NCBI GenBank assembly: GCA_907163345.1
Contig: CAJQUN010001202.1
Coordinates: 1 to 64,000, forward strand
Direction: 5' to 3'
Length of the DNA stretch: 64,000 nt
Origin: Haberlea rhodopensis
Taxonomy: Eukaryota > Streptophyta > Magnoliopsida > Lamiales > Gesneriaceae
Shown here: piece after piece, positions 1-11,647 of the stretch
How the letters are laid out: each line of letters begins with the position of its first letter
Numbering within the stretch: the first letter of the stretch is position 1
Position numbers and translations under genes: made by a program
The notes under the pieces: model-generated
The model's input: only the letters and a program-made list of their open reading frames with translations
Databases searched by the model: none
Told to the model about the DNA's origin: nothing

Positions 1-1
1 A

Positions 2-211
2 AAAGATTGCATACATGTGCATGGAAGGGATGACTGTTCATTGGTACAAATGGATCATGAACAAAATACCCAATCCTTTTAATTGGCTGGGAAAAGCTGA
101 CCAATATTTAGAGCTTCATGGGACGCCGGGGGATAACCGTTTAAAGATTGCATACATGTGCATGGAAGGGATGACTGTTCATTGGTACAAATGGATCATG
201 AACAAAATACC
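2..211 (+). repeat. Partial tandem duplication inside gag (141-bp period)
   Basis: Bases 2-70 and 143-211 are identical in my reading, at an offset of 141. The spacing is a multiple of three, so frame is kept across the copies, and the protein text MCMEGMTVHWYKWIMNKIP occurs twice. The left part of the first unit is cut by the window edge, so the real duplication may be longer. Confidence 0.9.
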
Positions 212-470
212 AATATGAATTGGGCACAATTTGCCCAAGACCTGATCAAAGGTATGGAGGAAGGAAAGCCGCGAATCCATTCGAGATAGTCGCCTCATTG
301 CGACAATGACCGAGAGTAGTTGATGAATATATAGCCCAATTCGAAGTGATCGGGACCCAGGTAGGGGATCTACTAGAAAATCAGGCTTTGGGATATTTTC
401 TCAGCGGGTTACGGGAACGACCTTCGAAGAGGTATCAGGTTACATAAGCCCAAACTGTTATACGGGCCAT

Positions 471-994
471 AGTTATTAAAAGCCTGCAAAGCGCGCGCTT
501 TAGCGCGCCTTAGCCCAAGGCTCAGGCCTTGCACTCCTTGTTTTGGAAAGGCGTGCGCCTTTGCGCGCTTCTAGCGCTTTTACTCATAACCAAGGCACGC
601 GCTTTAGCACGCCGTTGCTAAAGACTGAGAATATAGACGGCTGTTAGTATCTACTAGTGAATAGGTTTAGCTGGGCCATTATAATTATATTTGGGCTTAT
701 TAAAAATAGCCCAAGCTAGAGAATGTTACGGTTTATTTGTTGAACGATTATTTTTGCATTATGATATTATTATTTTAGTTAATTTTGTTGTCGTTTGAGC
801 TTACTTTATATTTAACTTTGTTATCTTTAAGTTTGTTTATTAGTAACTGTTAAATTTATGGACATTTTTGATATATTAAGAATATAAGTTGGTGCACTTT
901 ACTTTAGTAAAACGCGCGCTTCGCGTCGGCGCTATGCGCTATAGCCCCACGGCACCTTTGCGCTTCAGTGCGCTATGCGCCTTTAATAGCTATG
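471..994. mobile_element. Foldback/MITE-like insertion in gag
   Basis: The insertion is flanked by near-identical 11-bp direct repeats (atacgggccat at 460-470, atacgggctat at 995-1005). Its ends are imperfect inverted repeats: agttattaaaagc at the left, and the right end up to about 991 reads agctattaaaggc on the other strand. The GC-rich subterminal stretches are full of GCGCGC and TTAGCGCG. Gag coding text stops at about 470 and resumes at about 1000. Terminal inverted repeats and a 9-11-bp target duplication would suit a Mutator-like MITE, but no transposase is present. The open reading frame at 889-1074 is not regarded as a gene. Confidence 0.6.
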
Positions 995-1499
995 ATACGG
1001 GCTATGGATCTTGCCCGAGTATGGAAGAAGCATTTGTGGGGGAGGCAGTGGATCCTAATCGCACATATCTATAAGAGACATGAGGATAGAAAAGAAGGTA
1101 GGGAGCAAAGGAGGTTGGAGTAACCGTAGTGAAGGGAATGTCAGAGGCTCAAGGACGAAGGCCCAGTCCGCATGAATTACCTGAAGTACAAAAAAAATAT
1201 GTACCCTCAGGAAACAGTGTACACTTTGGACAAAAACAATTCTAGTGTGGGAGGGAACTATGGGAAAGAGGGCAAGGGTTGTTTCGCATCAGGAATTTCT
1301 AAGAAGGAAGGAGAAGAGCCTTGTTTTTAAGCGTCGAGAGCCATATAACCCGATGCACAATGTGTGCTAATAAATCTATAAGGGTGACTATTTTAACTGA
1401 GGATGAAGTCAGGAAGAAGAGCAAGAAATAAGACAGAATGAGATGGCAAGGAAATAGACCCAGGTATGCAAACTACTGAATATGGGACTCTTGAATTAC

Positions 1500-1735
1500 C
1501 TTTTACTCGGTGGGTGGGGTAATTTATCTAGGACTATGAAGGTAAAGGACGAGTAGGTGATACCAGTATTATTACTATGGTGATAGTGGGGCTAGTCATA
1601 ATTGTGTCAAAAAAATTAATACAAGAGTTAGGGTATCCGGTGGATGAGCGCGTCAAGTTTGGGGTTGTGTTTAGGTGATGGGTGCAGGGTCCAATCCCAG
1701 GGTGTGTGTAGGGAATTGCAAGTGGATACAAGACT
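1500..1735 (+). pseudogene. gypsy aspartic protease remnant
   Basis: The catalytic motif of retroviral-type proteases, DSGASHN, is at 1582-1602. It is followed by text matching the conserved run after the active site (LIQELGYPVDERVKFGVVF). The enzyme would cleave the element polyprotein as a homodimer. Frame is lost on both sides of the motif. Confidence 0.75.
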
Positions 1736-1929
1736 CAAAAGAAGTGGTGATTCAAGGGGACCTTTCTCTTCATAGGTCTCTGGTATCTCTACGATCTATC
1801 GTCAAAACAACTGATGTCATCTTTTGTCGGGCGGTGTGGGCAAATGAGGACGAGATGGACCAGAATAAACACAAGAAAAAATGTTTTTGCAATCTGCTGG
1901 GATATCAGAATTGTTGGCACGATACATCA

Positions 1930-3290
1930 GCATATTTGATGAGCCCCCAAGGACTGCCACCTGAAAGGGAAAGAAGATCATTATATACAGATTAAAGAAT
2001 GGAGTGGGCCAATAATGGTTAGGCTTTATAGGTATTCACACTGCCAGAAAAAAAACGAGATGGATAAGTTAGTTAAAGATATGTTGGCAGCCGAGATCAT
2101 ACAACCTAGTAATAGCCCGAATTTTAGCCCAATGATACTGGTTAAGAAAAAGATGCGAGTTGCCGGTTTTGTGTGGATTATAGGGCGTTGAATGAAATAA
2201 CAGTGTCCGACAAATATCCCATTCCCGTGGTGGATGAATTGTTGGATGAGCTTTGTGGGGCACAACAATTCTCGAAGCTAGACTTGCGCTTTGGTTATCA
2301 TCAGATTCGAGTAAAACCAGAAGATGTACCAAAAATTGCATTCAGAACCATTTAGGGCATTATGATTCTCTGTAATGCCTTTTGGATTGGAAAACGCTCC
2401 CGCCACATTCCAAGCTACGATGAATGAGGTATTTCGACCTTATCTAAGAAAACTTGTATTAGTTTTTTTGACGATATCTTAATCTACAACAAGTCAGGAG
2501 ATGAACCATATATGGCATTTGAAGATTGTGTTGGGGGTATTGGCTAAACATCAGTTAGTGATCAATGAAAAAAAAATGTCAATTTGGGGTGGAGGAAGTG
2601 GAGTATCTTGGCCATGTTATTTCAGGACTGGGGTGGCCATGGATGAAAAAAAAATTGAGGGTGTAAAAGATTGGAGGGTTTCTTGGTCTAACGGGATATT
2701 ATAGGAAATTTATAAAAAGGGTATGGGTGATTGCGAAAACATTAACGGGGTTATTGAAGAAAAACAATTTTAAATGGGGTCAGAGGCACAAAAGAGGTTT
2801 GATAAATTAAAAGTGGCAGTAAGTACTGTCCCCGTACTTCGTTTACCAAATTTTGATTTAAATTTTGTGATTGAATGTGATGCCTCGGGGAGGGGAATCG
2901 AAGCTGTTCTATCTCAAGAAGGAAGGCCGATAGCTTTCTTTAGTAAGGCCTTGTCAGCGAGCATTGGCTAAATCCACCTATGCAAAAGAGCTCATGTCAT
3001 TAGTCTTAGCCATTCAACGTTGGAGGCCATACTTGTTGGGGAACAACAGAGGATAAGCACTCTAGATCAACAATACTAGCTACCGAAGTTGTTGGGATAC
3101 GAGTTTGAAATAAAGTACAAGGTTGGAAAACTAAATGTGGTGGCTGATTCATTGTGCAGAAAAGGACGGGAGATAGAACTCACGTCATTATCGATGCCTA
3201 TTTGGTTAGATTGGGATGAAATCAAAACAGCGATGAACAATGATGCCAAACTGCAGGAAATCATGGAGGATTTAAAACCAGGGGTGTTGG
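1930..3290 (+). pseudogene. gypsy reverse transcriptase-RNase H remnant
   Basis: Reverse transcriptase begins near 2000 with WSGPIMVRLYRYSHCQK-like text. At 2173-2355 it has [18 protein letters not shown] and [13 protein letters not shown], both classic gypsy RT blocks. The catalytic region near 2465-2490 reads as [10 protein letters not shown], one residue short of the usual YxDD because of damage. RNase H follows at about 2774-2971 ([20 protein letters not shown]) and its end at about 3089-3190 (YKVGKLNVVADSLCRK). Several stops and frameshifts separate these blocks, so the enzyme is dead. Confidence 0.85.
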
Positions 3291-3299
3291 AAATTCATT

Positions 3300-4264
3300 T
3301 TATTCACTGATGAGAATGGAAGACTGATGTACAAAGATCGGTTGGTACTACCACATAATTCTTTATGAGTGAGGAGGATCCTTGAAGAATATCATTCAAC
3401 ACCAACGGGCGGACATTTAGGGGCATTTCGAACTCTAAAAAAAATCAGCATGGTTTTCTTCTGGCAAGGGATTAAAAAGGATGTGTACAAGTTTGTGGCA
3501 GAATGGGTGGTCCGCCCACAATCTCCTGCGGGTTTATTACAGGCCTTGCCAATACCCGATAATATCTGGGAAGAAGTCACGATGGATTTTATAACGGGTT
3601 TGCCAAAATCCAAGACTGTTGAAATCATAATGGTGGTGGTGGATAGGCTATCCAAGACAGCACATTTTATATTGTTCAAACATCCCATGACAACAAAAGG
3701 AGTGGCAGAAACCTTCACCAAGGAGATAGTCATTTGCATGGATTCCGAAAATCGATTGTTGATTCATTTTTCATGAGCAATTTCTGGTGAGTTTTTAAGC
3801 TACATGGGACGAAACTCAAAATGAGCTCCGCTTATCACCCCGAGACAGATGGACAGACGGAGGTCCTAAATCGCTGTTTAGAAACAAATCTTCGTTGCTT
3901 CGCATCCTTGCAGCCCAAGACGTGTGCTCATTGGATATCATGAGCAGAATATTGGTACAACAACACCTTTCAAAGAACCGCTGGAATGACCCCATTTGAT
4001 GCGGTTTATGGTTGAAAGCCTCTTACGATTATGCATTATCTAAATGGGGAGACTTTAGTAGCAGCAATTGCTACTGAGCTAGAAGAAAGAGATGAACTAC
4101 TAAGGCAGCTGAAATTTAATCTACAACGTGCTCAACAAAGAATGATCAAGCATGCTAATACACATCGCAGGGATATAGCATACCGAGTTGGAGATATGGT
4201 CTTCCTGAAGTTGCGTCCACACAGACAACAATCAGTTTGTAAGAGAATGTCAAATACAAACTAG
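3300..4264 (+). pseudogene. gypsy integrase remnant
   Basis: Integrase text runs from the zinc-binding region (MRRILEEYHSTPTGGHLGAFRT, 3369 on) through the catalytic core (EEVTMDFITGLPKSK, VVVDRLSKTAHFI, about 3570-3690), the [16 protein letters not shown] block at about 3833, and the C-terminal GDMVFLKLRP block at about 4190. The Cys-Cys half of the HHCC zinc module appears deleted: text passes from the FVAEW block straight to RPQSPAGLLQ. The core lies in several frames with stops. Confidence 0.85.
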
Positions 4265-4739
4265 TATATTGAATTCCATCAACAATCTTTTGAGTTCTAT
4301 AATTCACGAATTCTTCCACTGTTTATCTACTATTTTCTAGAATTATAACATGGATCCACTCAACATTCATTACACAGTAAACATTCATTAAGATTCATGT
4401 GCAACATTTTTATTACTAGATAAAAAGTTTAGTTGATTTCGGGACATGTGTTGTTTACATTTAAATATTAAATGTGTTAATGTGAGGAATTGGTTTTCAA
4501 ATGTCCCGGACCTTCGTTGGCTTTCTATTATGATTACTTGCTCGGGATCTCGTTATGGGTCCTTGTATGGGAAAATCGTGCAACTTAGGCAAGGGTTGCT
4601 TATTAGATTTGCGGCATCAAAGAAAAAAATAAATTTCCGCAAGGAGCAAAAATTGAATTCATCAGTGCTTGGAAAGTGGAGGGGGTTGGTTACATGACTA
4701 ATAACTCAAAGTGACTGTTGTGCGTTCGAAACGCCATCA
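4265..4739. other. Junk between two gypsy fragments, with a copied 88-bp piece
   Basis: No gene is visible in 4265-4527. Bases 4528-4615 match 5831-5918 in the same orientation with about five differences. The second copy lies inside the minus-strand gag N-terminal region, so the first is a detached scrap of the same gypsy family. Bases 4616-4739 are unassigned. Confidence 0.6.
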
Positions 4740-6030
4740 TGGGGACACTATCATCTTCCATGAGAAGCAATGAGTACTGCCGGAATCGATGAGGACCAGT
4801 AATGGCGTGTGATCAATGTATCCTGTGAGCTACATGGTTTGGGCATGGTGGGTTCCTGTTATGGCGTGGAGTGATACCTCCACATCCTGAGCGTCCTCAG
4901 TGGCTGTCACCTCCTCGCAAAGGTGGCTGGACTCATCAATTCCCTCCAACCAAAATTGTGGTTACATTTGTGTCCCGGAGTGTAGATTTGGTCACAGTTG
5001 AAACATAATCCCTTAGCTTTGCGATCTTCCAATTCCGGCCTAGACAAACGCCTTACATAAGGATGAGGGGGAGTGTGAGGTGAACGGCGAGTGGTGACGG
5101 TTGATTGTGAGGCATTGCGCCGCTCATAAAGCCTTGTCAATTGCATGCAGTGGTTAAAGTCTTGGGGCTGTGGATGAGGACCTCGACGGCAATATAGTCT
5201 TTTAGTCCTCTGATGAAAATCTCAATCTCGTTTTCCCGGGGTAAGGAAGTAATTTGGGATGACAATTGCTCGAATCTTCGCTGGTATTCTTCTACTGTGT
5301 TGGATTGTTTTAGTTTGGCTAATTCGCCCATTTTTGTGTTGCGAAGTGTCGGTCCAAAACAAAGATTACATTGTCCCACAAAATCTTCCCACTTTAAAAC
5401 GGGCATATCACGTTCTAATTTCAGCAGCCATAGTTGTGCGTCCCCTTCCAAATGAAATGACGCGAGCTCGACTCTCTCTTGATCGACGATGTTTTGGTGA
5501 CGGAAGAAATGCTCGCAACGGTTGAGCCAACTCAAGGGATCCGAAAGATCATCGAGTTTGGGAAAGTCCAGCCGTGAATATTTGGGAACACAATTAGAGG
5601 TTTGCCGTCAATAGTTGGATGATGAGCTTAAGCTCCCTTTTTCTTGATATGTGCAGACTTCCGTTTGGACTGCTGCGAGACCCGCGGATAATTCCTCCAA
5701 TTGGGCGCATAATGCTGACTGGGACTGCGCCTGAGTCTTCTTATCGTCCAGGTACATCTTCATGAGGGTTTCAAATTGCTTCTGCGGAGATGAATTATTG
5801 GCCATAACGCCTGTCTCTGATGCCAAGTTGTTATGATTCTTTGCTCGGGATCTCGTTATGGGTCCTTGTAAGGGAAAATCGTGTAACTCAGGCAAGGGTT
5901 GTTTATTAGATTTGCGGCCTTGGCGACCTATGGTGTTGTTAGCGAATGAGGCTCGGTGGTTCGAAGAGAACCTCCGATCTTTTACACACTGAGATTTGAG
6001 GAAATTCTGATATATCATTTTATTCATTCT
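4740..6030 (-). pseudogene. Ty3/gypsy gag-protease remnant
   Basis: Reading right to left, an N-terminal gag segment (5608-6027) contains GPITRSRAK and a Gln/Leu-rich stretch. The capsid domain (5137-5535) includes ASFHLEGDAQLWLLKLERD and FIRGLKDYI. A CCHC zinc knuckle follows (CFNCDQIYTPGHKC, within 4907-5146), then a protease active site, LIDSGSTHCF, with DSGSTH at 4770-4787. Each block is in a different frame or split by a stop. Reverse transcriptase and everything beyond is missing: the fragment ends near 4740. Its orientation is opposite to the gypsy body on its left, so the two are separate insertions. Confidence 0.85.
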
Positions 6031-6407
6031 TCCCCTTTAAATACAACTACGGTTGAAATCAAAATCCTAGTGATAAGCATCCAAAATCCTAGATTCAAAT
6101 TGCAAGATAAAGATACTGATCTAATCTAACTTAAAACTGAAAGATAGCAAATGATTTCCCTCATCTAAATCTGCCAGAAATCTTTATTTCAAATTAATAG
6201 AAATCTGATATTCCACTTCTTTGTATTTCCCATGTGTGAAGCGTTGGTATACAATATCATTTGGGCTGGGCTCGTCTGTTGCAAGGTCCATGGCACTTTC
6301 ACTATATCTGTTTGAACCCATATACTAATTGATTTAGTTCATATATGTTGAGGCATTTGTAAGGTTTTGGATTTATAAATGCACTTGCATTACCTTTTAC
6401 GTTATAG

Positions 6408-7554
6408 GTCCTTGGTACAGATGAGTTAAACGCGTATTTGAACAAATATCGTCTTGAACTGGATTCTCAGCTTGAAGCTCTTGTTGGAAGGTATAACTGC
6501 ATCTATGATTTTCTCCTTCCTCACTCCAAGGCACGTGCCCCTGAGAAAAAAACTTTTAAAGCCTGAAATTTAATACGATGATCTTTATTTTGACTTCTAC
6601 TTCCTGGAAATCAAGATTTGATGGAGGAAACTATTATCATAAATTAACTTCATGATTCATTTCCATTTATCCGGTGACCAAGGATTAGTTATATCTTACT
6701 ACTGTTACCTTCCCTCAGGCACAGTAGGAAACCCTGGACTAGATTTGTTAATTCAGACAATCAGCATCTGGTTTCACCTGAGGTTATTTATTTGTCCTTT
6801 TAACACTTCGGAATGTCATATTCTTTTCATTTAATTATACCTTATCCGTGCGATATCATCATTGATTTCTTCTTCTTTCTTTTTTGTTTTGATTTTACTA
6901 TACCATGATGATAGGCCATTGATTTTCTTGATAAGCTTCTCCGTTATGATCATCAGGACAGGCTTACGGCCAAAGAAGCAATGGTAAGATTTTGAAGTCT
7001 TCTCCTCTCATTTTTCCCCTTTTTCATTTTCATGTAATTTTGCATTTGGCATGACGTCTCTACCTTGTTAAATCTTCCACATTCATTTTCTTCCAAGTCT
7101 ATGGGCAGATATGGCAGGGGCATCAACTGAAAAAAAAAAATTATTTGTAATTTGTCTAAAAATACCAGATTTGCCCACCAAATCCATTGAATTGACCCCT
7201 CCCCACTAATGAAATACTTTATGATTGCATTTGGGTAAGAAGATTTGATGTAATAAATGAATTTGGAGTAAAACGATTTCAAATTATTCCATTGTTATTG
7301 TAGAAATACAAAAAAAAAAAAAAAAAAAAAATAGTAATTGAGGGACTTCAAATCCATGTATTTAGATTTATCGAAATCACTCCATCTAAACGCAGTCTAA
7401 ATATTTGATGAACTTTAATCCGCTTCTGAGTCTTTTATCATTTTTCCCTTTTTATGAAATTCAACTTCTTTAGACATTTCCATCTATGTTGCAGGCTCAT
7501 CCATACTTTGGCCAAGTGCGGGCAGCCGAAAACAGTAGGATGCGACCACAGTAG
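6408..7554 (+). CDS. CKA: Casein kinase II catalytic subunit alpha, last four exons
   Basis: Four GT-AG exons spell the C-terminal lobe of protein kinase CK2 alpha: 6408-6490 ([20 protein letters not shown]), 6719-6782 ([20 protein letters not shown]), 6915-6983 ([20 protein letters not shown]) and 7495-7554 ([19 protein letters not shown], then TAG). Phases join correctly: an Arg codon is split AG/G over the first intron, and the remaining joins are in frame. CK2 is a constitutive Ser/Thr kinase of nucleus and cytoplasm that phosphorylates acidic sites and works as an alpha2-beta2 tetramer. These exons carry the late part of the kinase fold and the usual short tail. No stop or frameshift is seen. 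The ATP-binding, catalytic-loop and activation-segment exons are not in the window; upstream sequence is gypsy debris, so either a long intron holds the retroelements or the gene is truncated. Confidence 0.9.
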
Positions 7555-8750
7555 TTGCCTCATTTACGTTCTTGAAATAACAATCTCATTGGATTTTAAC
7601 ATTTATGAATGCGAAACTAATTGGAAGTACTTGTCAACTCTTTCGAATAAGAAAGATAGCACATTACATGCATTTGACAAATTCCCATCTTTGTAAATTA
7701 TCGGAGTCTTGTGTTATAGTGCGGATCTAGTTTTATCAATAGTATTCTAGTTTCCTATTTTATCTATTAATTTGTATCGCTGACATTGTTTTTAGCTGTT
7801 TGCAATAAGAAGGAAACACAACTTTATTTTATTCTTTTGTATATAGCTTGAACAATGAACACCACAGCACTCATACGTACTGTTTTGTTCGAATGATGGG
7901 ATAATTGAAGGATATAATGTGATAACAATGCTTGATACGATTTTATTTTGGTGGATTAATTGTGTAGTGTTTTTTTGTAAATGACCAAAATAGTGTCAAT
8001 ACTTATCCGTATTTGCCATAAATTATGTTGTCATCAAAGGTGGGTTTGAATCAGTTCTGTTTACATCTTCTTCGTCTGATAGCTTATACTTCTAATACGT
8101 ACACATAAAAAATTAAAATATTCATATTATAGACTATATAATAAAAAAAGGTTATTTAATATGCATAATTTATATTAAAACGGTAAAAGATTACACTGTT
8201 TTTGTATGAAAATAATATATTAATTTTCATAATTATTTGTATAAACACCTCGTTCGCATACTCGTTAATTATTATTTAATAATATTTTTCTGTACATTTA
8301 TAAGTTCTCTCGTCACTTCATTCACAATCTTTTGTAAACACTTCATAATTCATTTAATCTAAATTTCAAATTATTATATACAAGGGAGCTTAAGTTAATA
8401 TAGAAAAGTTTGTATAAAAAAATATTTTTAAAAGAAATGATTTTATATTAAAAATGATGTATATCTATATATTAAAAAAATACACTTGAGAATTTTGGAC
8501 AAAATAAATTAAGAAATTATTTTCACATATAATTTTTAAAAATAAATATTTTTAGTCTATAAGTAATCAAAAAATACTATGGGATGATAAAACTGTATTT
8601 TATGAGCAAATCAAAAATTGTAAGGAAGTGGAGCAACTGAGTTTCGAACTCCCGACCTACAACATTAAGTTATTTGCGTTTGCCATCTACTCCGCGCTCC
8701 TTTTATAAACAAATATATATTTATACTAATTTTAGAATCGGCTAGGGGGC
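7555..8750. other. CK2 alpha 3' flank and AT-rich intergenic DNA
   Basis: The first 200-300 bases are probably the CK2 alpha 3' UTR. The rest is AT-rich with no coding signal. At about 8625-8700 the minus strand carries a tRNA-like box B (agttcgaaactc) and a weak box A about 40 bases upstream, which could be a decayed SINE head. That call is weak. Confidence 0.5.
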
Positions 8751-10151
8751 TGAAACCCATGACCACGTTTATTTTAACAATTATTTTCTAGTGTGGCGCG
8801 ATTATACCGCAAGTGCATGAAGTCAAGTTTTAGTATAATGATATGAAAGTAGGGATGTCGTACTCACAGGGACTAGTAGCAATTACCAAATTTAATTAGC
8901 ACAACTATATTTAACCTACGAAATTGTTATGAACGATTTACTAATTTACTCAAGTTTAGAAAATAACCAAAACACAAAGATAGAAGATAGTAAACAATAG
9001 AGATAAATATCGAGACTTCGGTTCACTTAAGTAATCCCCCACAATTCATCTACTAATCCTAATCAAGGTTAATGCATCTAAGGTGGCAAGTTTTCCGGTT
9101 GTATCTAATATACTCTCTCGAGTTATATTAAATCTAATACCAATTTGCAGTAAGTAACTATCGTTCACTTATTTAACAAATCACTATTCAATATGCTTCG
9201 TGAAAACTCATAGCCTTCAATTACTAGATATCTATAGCTATCATTCATGTATTTGACGTCATCTCTCGATCTCGGTCTGAAATCCACGGTTTGTGTTATT
9301 TGTTCCGTATTACAATCTTATCTCTCGATCTCAATCATTCAAATGGTAGCTAATCCCTTAAAAGCATTAAAAACATACCACAAACACAAAGATAGCAAAA
9401 ACTCAATCAAAAACTAGAATTAAAATTGGGGGTTCATACAAAAGATCCCATAATCTCGATAAACGACTTAGCCTAAAGCAAAAACAATGTTTTATCATAT
9501 TAAACAACATAATAAACATTGAAATCTGAATAATAAGCCAAAACAATGTTTAGAAATACAGAAAATCGCTAGGCGTTGACTCCTTGCGTTGATCCGATAT
9601 TCCGTTTCTTGCTATGTTGCTTTGAATCTCCAACTTGTATGTGGTGGCTCCTCCCAAGTCTAGGGTAAATAATCAGATGAAGAACCCTATTTTTGATAAA
9701 AACACTCCCTTTTATAGTGAAAAAATTCGAGCCCATCAAATCTGGTACCAAAATATAGCCCATAACTTAAATAAGGAAGTTTCCTCGGACAGGACTGTGT
9801 CGGTGATCGATCTCTGTGGCCATGGCGATCGATCTCTTCAACTTTATGTCTATGGTGATCGATATATTCTTGGGTGACGATCGATCGCCTAAAGCTTCTG
9901 CCCCGATGCGACCGATCTCTTCATGCCCGCTTCAATTTCATAAACTCAACTCTTTTTAGTGTCTCTTGGCTCGTTTTGTCCACGTTACCACCTTTCAGTC
10001 CACAAAATGGGGTTTTTCAGGTATTTCTTGCACTTTCACTGGATTCCTGGAAATATACAAAAACACAACCAAAAATGTAAAATCGTCCAAGAATCACTAT
10101 AAAAATGGCAAGGAATATATGCAAATATAAGTGTAAAAATGATACTTTTCA
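8751..10151 (-). repeat. 3' LTR of the Athila-like element
   Basis: It begins TGAAACCC and ends CTTTTCA (TG...CA). It aligns along its length to 15675-17121. Shared landmarks include tagtgtggcgcgatt near the left end and gcaaatataagtgtaaaaat near the right end. A cluster of GATCGATC words lies at about 9800-9900. At 1401 bp it is about 46 bp shorter than the partner LTR, mostly because that cluster differs in length. Confidence 0.9.
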
Positions 10152-10166
10152 ACTCCCTCAAACTTA
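10152..10166 (-). other. Polypurine tract of the Athila-like element
   Basis: On the minus strand the bases next to the 3' LTR read CTAAGTTTGAGGGAGT. This purine-rich run is where plus-strand DNA synthesis is primed in gypsy elements. Confidence 0.7.
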
Positions 10167-11640
10167 GCTCTTGATCGTCCTCGAGCAAGAATAGAATTAA
10201 AAACAGTGAAGCTCACAAATGATAAGTGACATGGATTATTCCATGCTCATATGTTTATCTCAGGAATTTTTACTCATACCACAACAACAATCCCTCCAAC
10301 CGTTGGACACAAAGTGTTTCTCTTTAAGTCAAGTAACAGCCTCAAACTCGGAATGTATGTGTGTGCTATTGTCAAACACAAGTATCATACAATCATCATA
10401 GATCAAACAGTGCTAATCAACAACAATCAAGATTATCATCGAGTATCCCATATGCCTATTTTTCAAGCACTTCTCCACTAATGTATTTAATTCCTAGACT
10501 AAGATCAAAAGATATTTTCAAGCTTATAATGTTAGGTCTTTTGGTGTCGGTTTCAAAGAAAAGGTAGGGGAAGCAAAGAAGAGAGTATAATTTATAAATT
10601 TTATCTTAAACATCTTCAACTCCCTCTTTCTTTTCCTTTATATCTTGATGACCATGGGTTTTGTTAGATTTTACCAAATGTTGTCAATGTAGGATCTGCA
10701 AATGGTTCATCATCACGTAACTATGCTAAAATTTCACTATGCCTTTCTTTTTTTCTTTTCCCATAGGCATTTAATTTTTTTCTTATAATAGCCTATAACA
10801 TAGTACGTACATAAAATTCATTACACTCCCTTTAGGTAAGGATAAAGATTATTGTTAGGCTCAATTAAAGGTAGGTATAATGAGTTTCATCAACAAAAGT
10901 CGAATGGTAGTTAAGTTCCATTCTTTTTCAATTCAGCTCAAAAGTGGACACTATAGATACTATAGACTAGGTAGGCTTGAAATGCTCAAACATTCAAAAG
11001 ATCGCCTTAATCATGTCAAAGTCAAGTTTATAATTATAAAATTTAGCCTCAAAATGCCATCATCAAATAGGTTCTATGATCACACTAAAATGCTCAAGAT
11101 ATGTCATCATGTTCACACATATCATCAATACTCTAAATGCAATCAACAAGTTCATGACTCAACGTGCTTAAATTATTCCTTATTTTCAACGTGTCAACTC
11201 AACTCAAGATATTACAACATGTCTAAAATCATCAAGACTCAAGTCATAAGTAGAGTAAAACTAATATCATCATGGCATGTCACTACTTTAATCCAATTAC
11301 ACCAATTTTTTTTATATGCTCTTCATAGGATAATTCAAGACCAAGACTCAACTAAATATTCACAGCTCAAGGAAATAATCAATCAACGACTCACTACTCC
11401 CCCAAACTTAAATATTGCATTGTCCTCAATGTAATAAGATTGAAAATTAGGGACAACGAAATACTTGTGGTGACGACCGCCAGTAGTCGCCACCCTCATC
11501 CTTAGCTTCTTCATCATTAGTGAGAGTGTGATCAAAATTTGAGTCAACACCAACAAATAAATTTAAAATGTAAACCAACGAGAAATAAAATCAAAATGGA
11601 GATAAGGGAAAGAAATAGTCCCAAGCTGGACTTATTACCA
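10167..11640 (-). other. Non-coding 3' block of the Athila-like element
   Basis: There is no conserved coding text on either strand; the long + strand reading frame at 10880-11434 is His/Ser/Lys-rich by composition and matches nothing I know. The block is bounded on the left by the polypurine tract and at about 11396-11435 by a second, similar motif (ctcccccaaacttaaa followed by cattgtcctcaatg). The same two-motif arrangement occurs in the element at 19210-24985. Confidence 0.6.
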
Positions 11641-11647
11641 CATTTTC

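Larger units (their letters stand above)
1..1440 (+). pseudogene. gypsy gag remnant
   Basis: Capsid-like text is readable at about 70-240 (QYLELHGTP, MCMEGMTVHWYKWI) and again at about 320-470 (DEYIAQFEVIG, ALGYFLSGLRER). It resumes after the insertion at about 1000-1080. A CCHC-like remnant lies near 1325-1370 (REPYNPMHKCANKS). Gag would package the element RNA. The first 69 bases are repeated 141 bases later, so part of the capsid domain is duplicated. Frame changes and stops make it a pseudogene. Confidence 0.8.
1..4264 (+). mobile_element. Degenerate Ty3/gypsy LTR retrotransposon body
   Basis: Gypsy-order domains follow one another on the + strand: gag, CCHC-like remnant, aspartic protease, reverse transcriptase, RNase H and integrase. 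Reading frame is lost repeatedly by stops and frameshifts, so nothing here can make a full polyprotein. The body starts outside the window on the left and stops at about 4264, just after the integrase C-terminal segment ending in GDMVFLKLRPHRQQS. That point is where a chromodomain would follow in chromovirus (Tekay/Del-like) elements; no chromodomain or 3' LTR is visible. A 524-bp foldback insertion at 471-994 interrupts gag. Very confident that it is gypsy; lineage within gypsy is inferred. Confidence 0.9.

Noticed and set aside
8625..8700. tRNA-like box A/box B on the minus strand
   Set aside because: Box A is weak, no cloverleaf can be formed and no CCA-side stem is seen; at most a decayed SINE head.
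10880..11434. 184-residue frame on the + strand
   Set aside because: Lies in the non-coding block of an element whose genes are on the other strand; composition is compositional noise and no motif is seen.
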